Below, one piece after another: positions 1 through 7,217 of a stretch of 24,513 nucleotides of DNA. Every line of letters starts with the position of its first letter. Position 1 is the stretch's first letter. The DNA comes from Desulfobacterales bacterium (lineage in GTDB: Bacteria; Desulfobacterota; Desulfobacteria; Desulfobacterales; C00003060): NCBI GenBank assembly GCA_030616425.1, contig JAUWXJ010000009.1:1-24513 (forward strand), given 5' to 3'. The notes under the pieces are model-generated. The model ran no database searches, was not told the origin of the DNA, and was given only the letters and a program-made list of their open reading frames with translations. The translations under genes were made by a program, and so were the position numbers.

Positions 1-133
1 AAACAACGCGGCAAGAATGTGATAAAGCCAAGGCGGTAAGGGGTTTCATGGGTTTATCGAGCCCCTCTGACAAACGCACACATGGTGAAGTCCAGCAACG
101 ATATGATATTTGCCGAGTTGTTCACCCTTCGGG

Positions 134-231
134 AAAGCCGAGGATACCGCATCTGCTGCGTTGTCAAGGGTTCGGCGTAAATTACTACAGCCTCACCCTT
201 GACGCCTTGCATCTGCAGCGTCCTCGACTTT
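134..231. repeat. Imperfect inverted-repeat (REP-like) hairpin
   Basis: Two arms of about 37 nt face each other around a spacer of about 24 nt. Read inward from each side, both carry ACCCTTGAC, then a GCAGATGC or GCATCTGC core, then TCCTCG. Short open frames run through it on both strands, as expected for a palindrome, and neither has a convincing ribosome site. I see no gene in 1-300 otherwise. It is most likely a dispersed intergenic palindrome. Confidence 0.55.
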
Positions 232-300
232 TGCAACGTTAGGGTTTACGTTTGCAGAAAAAGCTAATCCCTATCAATTACTCTATTGAGGAGGATATTA

Positions 301-411
301 ATGGCAAAATCAAGGAGCACTAGGAAAGATACTAAAAAGAAGCCGGCCAAATCAGCAAAGGAAAAGAGGAAGGCGAAGCGGGATAAGAAGAAAAGAAAGG
401 GAACGGGGTGA
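301..411 (+). CDS. Small lysine/arginine-rich basic protein (36 aa)
   Basis: This short frame begins MAKSRSTRKDTKKK and ends in KKKRKGTG. About half of its residues are Lys or Arg, and it has no hydrophobic stretch or cysteine. The start is well supported: a full GAGGAGG Shine-Dalgarno lies at 288-294, six bases before the ATG. A polycation of this size most plausibly binds nucleic acid (nucleoid or ribosome associated), but that is inference from composition only, and I do not recognise a named family. It stands alone, 117 nt before the P-II-like gene. The strong ribosome site is the main reason to treat it as real. Confidence 0.6.
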   Translation: MAKSRSTRKDTKKKPAKSAKEKRKAKRDKKKRKGTG

Positions 412-528
412 GCCCTTGACATGTGATGTCTTCACATCTTAATTATTGTTTGCACAGAGAACCTGTTTGCGTAATGGTAATACCCGATGGCTTGATTTCT
501 CATATTGTAGAAAGGAGGAGGAGGAGAG

Positions 529-843
529 ATGAGTGACATGAGACTTATTACCTGCATAGTGCTGAAGGGTAAGGGTGATAGCGTTATAAGTGAGGCAATA
601 AACGCCGGTGCCCAGGGTGCCACATACTTTACCGGCACAGGAACCGGGATACGCCGGGCCCTCGAGCTTACAATAATCCCGGAAAAGGAGATTATTTTCA
701 TTGTTACCAAGGGCGAGCAGACCGAGATTGTTCTTGAGGCGGTGAAAAAAGGTGGCAACCTGGATAAACCAGGGGCGGGGTTCGTCTATGTAACCAAGGT
801 TGAAAGTGCCTTTGGTTTTCTAGAGGATTACCAAAAAGAGTAA
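529..843 (+). CDS. P-II family nitrogen-regulator-like protein
   Basis: The protein has 104 residues, close to the usual 100-112 of GlnB/GlnK. It begins MRLITCIVLKGKGD, the typical beta-alpha start of the fold, and has a glycine-rich AGAQGATYFTGTGTGI segment where the T-loop begins. The later LDKPGAGFVYV segment matches the C-terminal P-II signature. The T-loop is short and lacks the uridylylated Tyr of canonical GlnB, so this is a divergent P-II-like sensor, probably a trimer binding adenine nucleotides, not a glutamine-synthetase-cascade protein. The ATG follows a purine-rich GGAGGAGGAGGAG ribosome site. No ammonium transporter or glutamine synthetase lies beside it, so the regulated partner is unknown. 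Confidence 0.8.
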   Translation: MSDMRLITCIVLKGKGDSVISEAINAGAQGATYFTGTGTGIRRALELTIIPEKEIIFIVTKGEQTEIVLEAVKKGGNLDKPGAGFVYVTKVESAFGFLEDYQKE

Positions 844-1121
844 ACTGATAATATCGGCCTTGCCCGAACTCCGAGGGATTTAGTCGAGGGTCCTAAATAT
901 TACGAACTTTTTTTCACCTGGTTCGGCGCTTACCTGTTCTAGATCCTTTGAGGCCAAGGCCGGCAGGGAGTGGGGCGTCGCCATCCACGTACTTCATGAA
1001 AGAGTCAATGGCTTGATACGCCTTTTGTTGGCGCGAGAGGGAAAAATCCCCCTTCCGGGCCGGAAAAGATCTTAATTTGTGCTAATTAAAGCCTTAGAAC
1101 GGGTTTTTGGGAGACAGCATC

Positions 1122-1337
1122 ATGGGTATGATTGAATGTCCCCAGTGTGGGGAGAAAATTTCAGATCAAGAGAAGTCCTGCCCGCACTGTGGGTTTAATG
1201 TCGGTGTTGCACGACTGGGACGGTTTTTAGAAGAACGCCAGAAAGAGCACCCGATGAAATACAAGCTGCTCAAGTATCTCCTTATAATTTGTATATTCGG
1301 TGTGGCTTTCTGGTTGCTTACGTGGAGGAATTGGTGA
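1122..1337 (+). CDS. Zinc-ribbon single-pass membrane protein
   Basis: A 71-residue protein opens with a zinc ribbon of two CPxCG knuckles (Cys6, Cys9, Cys20, Cys23), a typical four-cysteine zinc site. A charged linker follows, then one hydrophobic segment at about residues 49-67 ending in Trp/Arg. It is probably a small membrane-anchored zinc-ribbon protein with the ribbon in the cytoplasm. I chose the ATG at 1122 because GGGAG at 1109-1113 sits eight bases upstream; a TTG at 1107 in the same frame would overlap that site. The specific function is unknown. The 263 nt before it show no gene I can support. Confidence 0.7.
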   Translation: MGMIECPQCGEKISDQEKSCPHCGFNVGVARLGRFLEERQKEHPMKYKLLKYLLIICIFGVAFWLLTWRNW

Positions 1338-1412
1338 ACAGTGAACAGTAAGTAGTGAGCAGTTAGTAGTGAGCTGACTACTGATTGCTAATATAAAACC
1401 ATCGAAAACAAA

Positions 1413-2051
1413 ATGACCGGTACAAATCAGGGGCGGACGTTTGTTATCTGGGTGGTGTGCATTTTGACTAGCTGTCTGTGCGGCTGTATCGGTGCCCAAC
1501 GCGCTCCTGAGCATCCGGACGATATATGTGAGATCTTTCGGGAAAATCGGGACTGGTACAAGGATGCAAGTGCTTCCTGCGAGAGATGGGGCGTTCCCAT
1601 CCCGGTCATGATGGCCATAATGTATCAGGAATCGAGATACGAGGCCAAGGTCAAACCCCCCCGCACCACCTGCCTCTTCATCCTTCCCGGCCCACGACCC
1701 TCTTCGGCCTATGGCTACTCACAGGCGCTGGATAAAACATGGGAGAAATACAAGCGATTTGCAGGTAAAGGCGGAGCCGACAGGGATGATTTTGGTGATG
1801 CCATAGATTTTATCGGCTGGTATTGCAACTTGAGTCATGTCAAGTGCAGGATTGCCAAGACCGATGCCTACGGCCTGTACCTGGCCTACCATGAAGGTCA
1901 GGGAGGGTACCTCAGAAAGACTTACAAGAAAAAGAAGTGGTTGAAGGGGGTCGCCGATAAAGTTGCAGACAAGGCAAGAACCTACGGTAGGCAGTTAGCT
2001 TCATGTGAGAGGGAATTCAAAAAGCGTAAAAGCTGCCTCTGGCCTTTTTGA
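1413..2051 (+). CDS. SLT-like lytic transglycosylase lipoprotein
   Basis: The 212-residue protein starts with a signal sequence and an LCGC lipobox, making Cys25 the likely lipidated residue. The mature part contains WGVPIPVMMAIMYQESRYEA, the helix that carries the catalytic Glu of goose-lysozyme/SLT folds; here Glu73 in YQES. A later SSAYGYSQAL and an AYHEGQGGY segment fit the conserved substrate-cleft motifs. It should cleave the glycan strands of peptidoglycan from the outer membrane. The tail is rich in Lys and Arg and contains several cysteines. The ribosome site is weak, and the region before it (1340-1395) is low-complexity AGTGAGCAGT-like sequence. Confident for the fold, less for the exact subfamily. 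Confidence 0.82.
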   Translation: MTGTNQGRTFVIWVVCILTSCLCGCIGAQRAPEHPDDICEIFRENRDWYKDASASCERWGVPIPVMMAIMYQESRYEAKVKPPRTTCLFILPGPRPSSAYGYSQALDKTWEKYKRFAGKGGADRDDFGDAIDFIGWYCNLSHVKCRIAKTDAYGLYLAYHEGQGGYLRKTYKKKKWLKGVADKVADKARTYGRQLASCEREFKKRKSCLWPF

Positions 2052-2079
2052 AGTAGCTTTGCGATCAGCATTCAGCGGT

Positions 2080-2094
2080 TCCGCCTGTGGCGGA
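2080..2094. repeat. Short TCCGCC/GGCGGA hairpin
   Basis: TCCGCC, a TGT loop and GGCGGA form a compact stem just after the SLT gene. The same TCCGCC/GGCGGA core recurs at 8162-8178, 12066-12089 and about 21026-21045. No U-tract follows, so it is more likely a dispersed hairpin repeat than a terminator. Confidence 0.45.
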
Positions 2095-2146
2095 CCGACT
2101 ACTGAACACTATAAAAAGAGAATAGGAATATCTGTTGAGAGTGCAC

Positions 2147-2536
2147 ATGAGAAATGACCAAAACATAGTTGACTTTGTAAGATATACGCTAGGATGCAGG
2201 TGCCCGGATGAAGTATTTGACCAGATTGAATGCCGGAATGGTGATAGTCAAACAAACATATACACGCGAAGTATAACCCTCGGAGGGCGGTTACTCATCT
2301 ATATCTGGGAGACAAATGACTCATCCATTGTCGAAGCCGGTCTGCCGGCAATGCTGGTTAGCGGAAAGAATGAGAGAGACCGACGTGGCCTGAACAGGCT
2401 CCGTGTTGTGATAGCAACTGATGATGTTGATCACATTGGATCGATTGCACAGCGGCTATTCCGGGACCTTAGCGACAAGGACGAAAGAGTGCACCTCCAT
2501 GTTGTCCACATGCACGATGTGGCCAACTTGATATAA
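2147..2536 (+). CDS. Conserved-looking hypothetical protein with CRCPDEVF motif
   Basis: The 129-residue protein begins MRNDQNIVDFVRYTLGCRC and has a CxCPDEVF segment near residues 17-24, then a second cysteine at about residue 29. The middle is beta-rich (LGGRLLIYIWET) and the end is rich in His (VHLHVVHMHD). There is no signal peptide or membrane segment. The paired cysteines suggest metal or redox chemistry, but this is inference. I use the ATG at 2147; a TTG twelve bases upstream is in frame. I have the impression that such CGCPDEVF proteins recur in related sulfate reducers, but cannot verify it or assign a function. Confidence 0.6.
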   Translation: MRNDQNIVDFVRYTLGCRCPDEVFDQIECRNGDSQTNIYTRSITLGGRLLIYIWETNDSSIVEAGLPAMLVSGKNERDRRGLNRLRVVIATDDVDHIGSIAQRLFRDLSDKDERVHLHVVHMHDVANLI

Positions 2537-2578
2537 GTTTGGAGAACGGGGAACCGGGTGAGGGGGTTTTGCTAAAAG

Positions 2579-2851
2579 ATGATGGCAAAAGGGCTCGATA
2601 GCTCAAGAAGTCTGGGCTTTTCCTATCCCACTGATGTGTTTCCAAGGATGAGCGTTGCAGCCCTCCTGAAAAAAGTAAAGGTGTCGGCCATCCGGGCTGT
2701 GCCCTGCAAAATGAAAGAGAAGGTAATTGTGGGAGGTGTGCCCGGGCTGCTTTTTTTTTGGGGGGATTTTCGTAACTTTTTATCTGATATGATTAGCGGT
2801 CAGAATTCAGCTATCAGATCTTATACGTTTTTCTGGGAAGGTATGGAGTGA
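2579..2851 (+). CDS. Doubtful ORF / possible gene remnant
   Basis: This open frame of 90 codons resembles no family I know. The middle (MSVAALLKKVKVSAIRAV) could be protein-like. The last third runs through a poly-T/poly-G tract and CAGAATTCAGCTATCAG sequence of the kind that fills spacers in this window. There is no good Shine-Dalgarno. It ends directly before the GTG start of the acetyltransferase, which is the only contextual support. It may be noncoding or a decayed gene. Confidence 0.25.
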   Translation: MMAKGLDSSRSLGFSYPTDVFPRMSVAALLKKVKVSAIRAVPCKMKEKVIVGGVPGLLFFWGDFRNFLSDMISGQNSAIRSYTFFWEGME

Positions 2852-3370
2852 GTGCGGGTTGAAGTAAAAAAGGCATCATATTTATATGATAAAAGAACGG
2901 GTCACAGGGACCGGGTTACTGTGCGCAGGGCCGCGGGTGCAGATGCAGAGTACGTGCGCGGTCTGAGCAAGAAAGTGTTTCACCAATACGGCCCTTATGA
3001 AGAAATAGTAGGCGGCTGGTTTGACTCAAGGAAGACCATGACCATTTTGGCTTTGATGGAAAAACGACCCGTAGGGTTTGCCATGGTCAGCCAACTTGAG
3101 CGTGAGTGGTATTCTCTTCGGGTATCTGAGCTGCTGGCCATTGCAGTGGAACCGGCAAAATGGAGACGAGGCATTGGCAGTCTTCTCATGAGTGAGATAG
3201 AGAGGAAGACCAAGGTGCTAGGGATTGAAACACTGATTCTGCACACAGCAGTAGAAAATCCGGCAGGCTTGGGACTTTTTAAGAAATGCGGATTTATGAA
3301 GTTTAAGATCAAGAAAAAGTTTTACCCCGAGGGCCAAGATGCCCTTATGATGTACAAGGGTATTGGATAG
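2852..3370 (+). CDS. GNAT family N-acetyltransferase
   Basis: The 172-residue protein carries a GNAT fold from about residue 22. A strand LLAIAVEP leads into the acetyl-CoA pyrophosphate loop RRGIGSLLM (residues 105-113), followed by ETLILHTAVENPAGLGLFKKCGFMK, the usual motif B with the aromatic/Cys-Gly-Phe turn. It should transfer an acetyl group from acetyl-CoA to an amine, possibly a protein N-terminus or small molecule; the acceptor cannot be read from sequence. The GTG start abuts the previous stop and has only a weak GGAG upstream. A truncated methyltransferase follows after eleven bases. Confidence 0.85.
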   Translation: MRVEVKKASYLYDKRTGHRDRVTVRRAAGADAEYVRGLSKKVFHQYGPYEEIVGGWFDSRKTMTILALMEKRPVGFAMVSQLEREWYSLRVSELLAIAVEPAKWRRGIGSLLMSEIERKTKVLGIETLILHTAVENPAGLGLFKKCGFMKFKIKKKFYPEGQDALMMYKGIG

Positions 3371-3381
3371 GTGTGGTGATT

Positions 3382-3726
3382 ATGAAACGTATTCCAGAAC
3401 CAGAGTTAATGAACGAGCCAGAGCAGGCCCCGGCGTATGCGCGGGCGGATTTTGAAGAACCGCATAATCAATTCGTTGAATTGTTTAAGAACAAGTTTCC
3501 AGAAGAGAAGATTGACGGCTATGTGCTGGACCCGGACTGTGGCCCGGCCGATGTCACAATCCGATTCGCACGCGCACATCCAAACTGTTTAATCCATGGT
3601 ATTGATGGTGCAGAAGACATGCTCAAACACGGCCGTGATGCAATTGCTATTCAAGGCCTGGGGTCTCAAACAAAGTGGTTATGCAAAGGTCTTAAGTTGA
3701 TATCAGGCGATCCAGAGGTCGGTTGA
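3382..3726 (+). pseudogene. Truncated class I SAM-dependent methyltransferase
   Basis: The first 80 or so residues look like the N-terminus of a class I methyltransferase: YVLDPDCGPADVTIRFARAHP holds motif I, and LIHGIDGAEDML is motif II with its acidic residue. Motif I is usually D-L-G-C-G-P; here the Leu-Gly pair is Pro-Asp, which should harm SAM binding. The frame ends after 114 residues, whereas such enzymes usually exceed 200, so the catalytic half is absent. I therefore call it a decaying copy. The start chosen is the ATG at 3382, preceded by GGTG; a GTG at 3373 is also in frame. Confidence 0.6.
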
Positions 3727-3842
3727 TTTGATTAGGACCGTTCAAATCTATTGACTTTATTTGATAATCGCGGCAGATTTGGGCTGATCAAGGTCTTTGG
3801 TTATATTGCATGTTAGAAAAAAAATAACGGAGGAGTACGGTG

Positions 3843-4829
3843 ATGCGGATCTATCTTTTTGTCATCCTTGCGGTCACGGCCCTTGTTGCAAACGGATGTG
3901 CGGCTCCCAAGATAAAGCTCTTTACCGACGCTGCAGACCCGCTTCAGGAGTTCACCCTACAAGGCACGGAAGAGGGCAAGGTGCTGGTTATCCCCATAAG
4001 GGGTATCATCTCGGATGCCCCGAAGAAGAGGCTGATTCGCACCAGGCCGAGCATGCTGCAGGAGATTGTGTCACAGCTCGCCCTAGCTGAAAAAGATGAA
4101 GAGGTGAAGGCGGTTCTCCTGAAGATCGACTCTCCTGGCGGCTCCACTACTGCGAGCGACCTCCTCTACCACGAAATCAAGGCCTTCAAGGAGCGTACAG
4201 GGGCCAAGATAGTGGTTGCCATGATGGACCTGGCCTCTTCGGGTGGCTATTATATCTCCCTTGCGGGTGATTACATCATGGCCCACCCGACCACGCTTAC
4301 AGGCTCCATAGGCGTTATCTTCATGCACCCCAGGGTGACCGGGCTTATGGAAAAGATCGGCTTTGAGATGGAGGTGAACAAGTTCGGGAAAAACAAGGAC
4401 ATGGGCTCTCCCTTCCGGCAGAGTACAGAAGAGGAGCAAAAAATTCTCAAGGACCTGACGGATGAGCTGGGCAAAAGATTCCTAAACCTCGTGGCCGAAC
4501 ACCGTAAACTCGACCAAAAAGTCCTGGACAACGTTTCCACGGCCCGTGTTTATCTTGCCAGGGAGGCCCTGGAACTCGGGCTTGTGGATAGGATCGGATA
4601 CTTAAGTGATGCGCTGTCAAAGGCCAAGGAGCTGGCCGGGCTTTCGGAAAACGCCAAGGTTGTGGTATATCGCCGCACCGAATACGCGGACGACAACCTC
4701 TACAATACCTCCACCACTCAGTACAATGGCAGCGGGTTGACCTTTATTGATCTGGGCCTGCCAGACTCCATCACCTCTCTGCGGACTGGTTTCTATTACC
4801 TCTGGCTCCCTATGGCAGGGCGCGACTGA
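3843..4829 (+). CDS. sppA: Signal peptide peptidase SppA, lipoprotein form
   Basis: This is a short-form (36 kDa class) S49 serine peptidase that degrades cleaved signal peptides in or at the membrane. Numbered from the adjacent in-frame GTG at 3840, the catalytic serine is Ser134 in LASSGGYY and the general-base lysine is Lys186 in KFGKNKDMGSP; their spacing of 52 matches the Ser-Lys dyad of B. subtilis SppA. The upstream IDSPGGS segment forms the oxyanion region. An N-terminal signal with an ANGC lipobox (Cys20) suggests lipid anchoring instead of the usual transmembrane helix. A GGAGG at 3829-3833 serves either the ATG at 3843 or the GTG. The C-terminus has an extra Tyr/Asn/Thr-rich tail of about 45 residues. 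Confidence 0.93.
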   Translation: MRIYLFVILAVTALVANGCAAPKIKLFTDAADPLQEFTLQGTEEGKVLVIPIRGIISDAPKKRLIRTRPSMLQEIVSQLALAEKDEEVKAVLLKIDSPGGSTTASDLLYHEIKAFKERTGAKIVVAMMDLASSGGYYISLAGDYIMAHPTTLTGSIGVIFMHPRVTGLMEKIGFEMEVNKFGKNKDMGSPFRQSTEEEQKILKDLTDELGKRFLNLVAEHRKLDQKVLDNVSTARVYLAREALELGLVDRIGYLSDALSKAKELAGLSENAKVVVYRRTEYADDNLYNTSTTQYNGSGLTFIDLGLPDSITSLRTGFYYLWLPMAGRD

Positions 4830-4979
4830 GATCGCTTATCCAAGGCTTGAGGTAACAAATTGCTGTCATGGCCATACCGGAGGGAGGATGGAGAGGTTGT
4901 GCAAGCTGATGCGGAGAGTTCCGGGGAGGGCGAAGGGTAGGGGGTCGATAAGATATCGCCAGGCGGGGTGGAGGTCCTT

Positions 4980-5135
4980 ATGACATTCAAGGCTCGAACT
5001 ATCATCGGTTTGGTGGGGTTGTCTGTTGTTGATATAGTCATCCCCATCCCGATTGTCGGTCTGATCATGATTTTCGTGGTGCTCCAGAAGCCTCCCTGGT
5101 TTCTGAAGGTGGTGCGCGAGCTTTACGAGGTATAG
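4980..5135 (+). CDS. Small integral membrane protein (51 aa)
   Basis: A short frame, MTFKARTIIGLVGLSVVD followed by a Pro-punctuated hydrophobic stretch (IPIPIVGLIM, then IFVV) and a basic amphipathic tail from LQKPPWFLKV. It reads as one long or two short membrane helices with a positively charged cytoplasmic end. GGAGGT at 4970-4975 gives it a good ribosome site, with a short spacing of four bases. Its residue pattern is far from random, and the next bases are noncoding, which supports a real gene. Function unknown; it lies 150 nt after sppA and might be co-transcribed. Confidence 0.65.
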   Translation: MTFKARTIIGLVGLSVVDIVIPIPIVGLIMIFVVLQKPPWFLKVVRELYEV

Positions 5136-5297
5136 TACCCTCTCTATTAAGGGATTGGCAGGGGGCATCCGTGAACATATGAACAACTGGCCTCATTGTT
5201 AATTCGAATACAGAAAACAGCATACACTTCAAGGAGTTGCGGGAACTACTTAAACTTCAATATGAAGGCGATAACAGTACGTTGACCAGGAGAAAGT

Positions 5298-5750
5298 ATG
5301 ATTGATCTGGTAAAAAAATTCTTCGGAAAGACCGCAAAGGATAGTCCTGCGGACCAGGGGAAAGAAACATCTCATGATATAAGTATAGCAACCTGTGCTC
5401 TTTTTCTCGAGATGGCTAATATAGACGGCGAGTTCAGCGAATCGGAGAGAGAAAGTATCCTCTCTGTCCTGAAAAAAGGGTATGATTTATCTGATGAACA
5501 TGCTGTTGCACTTCTTGAAGCCTCGCATGAAGAGCTAAAAGGTAGTATAGACCTATGGCAATTTACTAATCTTATTAATCAGAATTACTCAACGGAAGAA
5601 AAACTTCAGATCATTGAAACAATCTGGAAGATTGCATATACAGACGGAAGACTAGATAAACATGAAGATTATCTGGCTCACAAACTGGCCAAGCTGCTTC
5701 GTCTTAACCACAAGCAACTCATTGAAGCCAAGCTGAGAGCAAAAAAATAG
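5298..5750 (+). CDS. TerB-like (tellurite resistance B family) protein
   Basis: The 150-residue all-helical protein has the two half-motifs typical of TerB folds: ANIDGEFSESE near residue 40 and AYTDGRLDKHED near residue 112. These repeat an acidic D-G-x-[FL] pattern that binds metal in family members. The tail LRLNHKQLIEAKL is also characteristic. No signal or membrane segment is present. Tellurite resistance itself is unlikely to be its role, since the rest of the ter cluster is absent; such lone TerB proteins are commonly linked to membrane or stress functions. The ATG follows AGGAGA. Confidence 0.82.
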   Translation: MIDLVKKFFGKTAKDSPADQGKETSHDISIATCALFLEMANIDGEFSESERESILSVLKKGYDLSDEHAVALLEASHEELKGSIDLWQFTNLINQNYSTEEKLQIIETIWKIAYTDGRLDKHEDYLAHKLAKLLRLNHKQLIEAKLRAKK

Positions 5751-5831
5751 AAATAGAGTGAGGGCTTAGATCGTGAATTTGTGGATATGGAAGTGATCGG
5801 GCCATTCAAAAGTTTGATTTTGCTTAGAAGT

Positions 5832-6009
5832 GGTTTCAAAACACTTTTTCTCGTTTGTTTGCCCATTTTGGAAAGTTCTAAGTTTGCTCCGCTAAAATTG
5901 GAAAACTCTCCCGCTCCGCGGGATCAGACAGTTCCAATTTTTCGCTTCGCTTCACTAAGAACTTTTAGCCAAAATGATCAAAATGGACTCGCCAAAGGGT
6001 TTTGAAACC
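5832..6009. repeat. MITE-like palindromic element, copy A
   Basis: The element starts with GGTTTCAAAACA and ends with GGGTTTTGAAACC. The left arm carries TTTTTCTCGTTTG, CATTTTGGAAAGTTCTAAG and CTAAAATTGGA; the right arm is a diverged reverse copy with TTCCAATTTTTCGC, ACTAAGAACTTTTAGCC and CAAAATGGAC. The centre holds a small CCCGC/GCGGG hairpin. It has no transposase. A second copy lies at 15834-16031 in the opposite orientation, with matching arms and a different centre. It accounts for most of the 308 bp between the TerB-like gene and the YgjP-like gene. Confidence 0.8.
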
Positions 6010-6058
6010 ACGTTTAGGAACTTGCGAATTTTATAATAACTGAGGAGAAGGATGTTTG

Positions 6059-6619
6059 ATGGCTAGTACAATTGAGATTCGCGGCATAGGGCAGGTATTG
6101 CTTGAACGGAGCAAACGGGCAAGGCATTTAAACATTTCTGTAAAGCCATTTAAAGAGATCAGAGTCGCGGTTCCGTATGGTGTGTCTTTCAAAGAAGCTG
6201 AAAAGGTTGCTTACTCTCAGATTCGCTGGATACAAAAACAGCTGGATAGGATGAGAGAGCTTGAAGATAAACATAAAGCCTTTTCAGAAAATTCAACCAA
6301 GATTGACCGAAGTGAGGCGAGAAAAAGGCTTGTTGGCCGACTAAATGAATTATCAGAGTTGCACGGTTTTACTTACAATAGAGTGTTTATTCGAAATCAA
6401 AAGACCAGGTGGGGGAGTTGCTCAGCCGAAAATAACATCAGTCTAAATATGAAACTGCTTGCGTTACCGGAAGAGCTGGTCGATTATGTAATCTTGCATG
6501 AGCTTGTTCATACTCGAATTAAAAATCACACCAAAGACTTCTGGATGAAGTTGGATGGAATTGTGGGCAATGCCAAGACCCTGAATTCCAGATTGAATGA
6601 GTACGACATGGCACTATGA
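6059..6619 (+). CDS. YgjP-like metallopeptidase-fold protein (DUF45)
   Basis: The protein is 186 residues long. The zinc-binding HELVH (about residues 147-151) plus the following NHTKDFW, giving a third histidine, is the signature of the YgjP/DUF45 group related to SprT. The upstream KTRWGSCS block is the second family hallmark. Family members are annotated as M48-like metallopeptidases, and E. coli YgjP has been reported to act on UTP, so the substrate here is open. The ATG at 6059 is favoured over an adjacent in-frame TTG because a GAGGAGAAGG run precedes it. It sits alone between a repeat and an exported protein gene. Confidence 0.88.
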   Translation: MASTIEIRGIGQVLLERSKRARHLNISVKPFKEIRVAVPYGVSFKEAEKVAYSQIRWIQKQLDRMRELEDKHKAFSENSTKIDRSEARKRLVGRLNELSELHGFTYNRVFIRNQKTRWGSCSAENNISLNMKLLALPEELVDYVILHELVHTRIKNHTKDFWMKLDGIVGNAKTLNSRLNEYDMAL

Positions 6620-6709
6620 TAAGGGGCTACTCACACTGACGCTGATTGCTTACAAGATTTCTACTTCTTATAGCTTCCAACCGCTTGAAGGCGAAAAAGA
6701 GGTGAAAAG

Positions 6710-7132
6710 ATGGCGAGGTTATTGTCGAGTCTGATCATTGGTTTGATGCTGGCGGTCATAGCTGGGCAGCCTGCAATGGCGCAGAGCGGGACCTCATTCA
6801 TCAAAGAAGGGACTATAAATGACATCCCATATTTGAGCGGTGGCGTGGGATGGGAGGAAAGGATAGCCATTGGCCGCGTGGCCAAAGGTTATAATCTGAA
6901 ACTGACCTTTGCCGCTTCCGCGGGGGCATATCTTTCCAACCTCATGGTGAGTATCAGGGACAGGCGTGGAAAGTTGCTCCTTGAGATGGAATCGAATGGT
7001 CCCTGGTTTTTGGCCAAGCTCCCAGAAGGACGATATAGGATCACGGCAGCCCTCGGAGATCAGAAGAAGATTCAGAGGGTGAAGGTGAGCGAAGGCCTCT
7101 CAAAGGTTATATTTAACTGGCGGGTTGAATAG
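6710..7132 (+). CDS. Exported periplasmic protein, unknown function
   Basis: A clear Sec signal peptide (MARLLSSLIIGLMLAVIAG, cleavage after AMA at about residue 24) leads a mature domain of about 116 residues. That domain is mainly beta (YNLKLTFAASAGAYLSNLMVSI, KLPEGRYRITAALGD, QRVKVSEGLSKVIFNW). The pattern LPEGRYRI...RVKV resembles carboxypeptidase-regulatory or Ig-like sandwich domains. It has no cysteines or catalytic motif. GAGGTG lies eight bases before the ATG. It is 85 bp before the OmpA-like lipoprotein gene on the same strand; the two may act together in the envelope, but a possible weak terminator lies between. Confidence 0.7.
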   Translation: MARLLSSLIIGLMLAVIAGQPAMAQSGTSFIKEGTINDIPYLSGGVGWEERIAIGRVAKGYNLKLTFAASAGAYLSNLMVSIRDRRGKLLLEMESNGPWFLAKLPEGRYRITAALGDQKKIQRVKVSEGLSKVIFNWRVE

Positions 7133-7168
7133 TTTGATAATGCAGTACGAGCCGTAAGGGAGATATTG

Positions 7169-7199
7169 AACCTGAGATATTATCGTGTATCAGGTTTTT
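7169..7199 (+). terminator. Possible weak intrinsic terminator
   Basis: AACCTGA at 7169-7175 pairs with TCAGGTT at 7190-7196 around a 14-nt loop, and T residues follow to 7199. The stem is short and the loop long, so efficiency would be low. It lies between the exported-protein gene and the OmpA-like gene. Confidence 0.3.
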
Positions 7200-7217
7200 G
7201 ACTAAGGAGGCATCGCG

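Noticed and set aside
48..242. Open frames on both strands at the left end
   Set aside because: They arise from a palindromic repeat and have no initiation signals.
1338..1400. AGTGAACAGT/AGTAGTGAGC low-complexity stretch as a tandem repeat or CRISPR-like array
   Set aside because: Units are irregular, very short and without spacers; it is simple spacer sequence.
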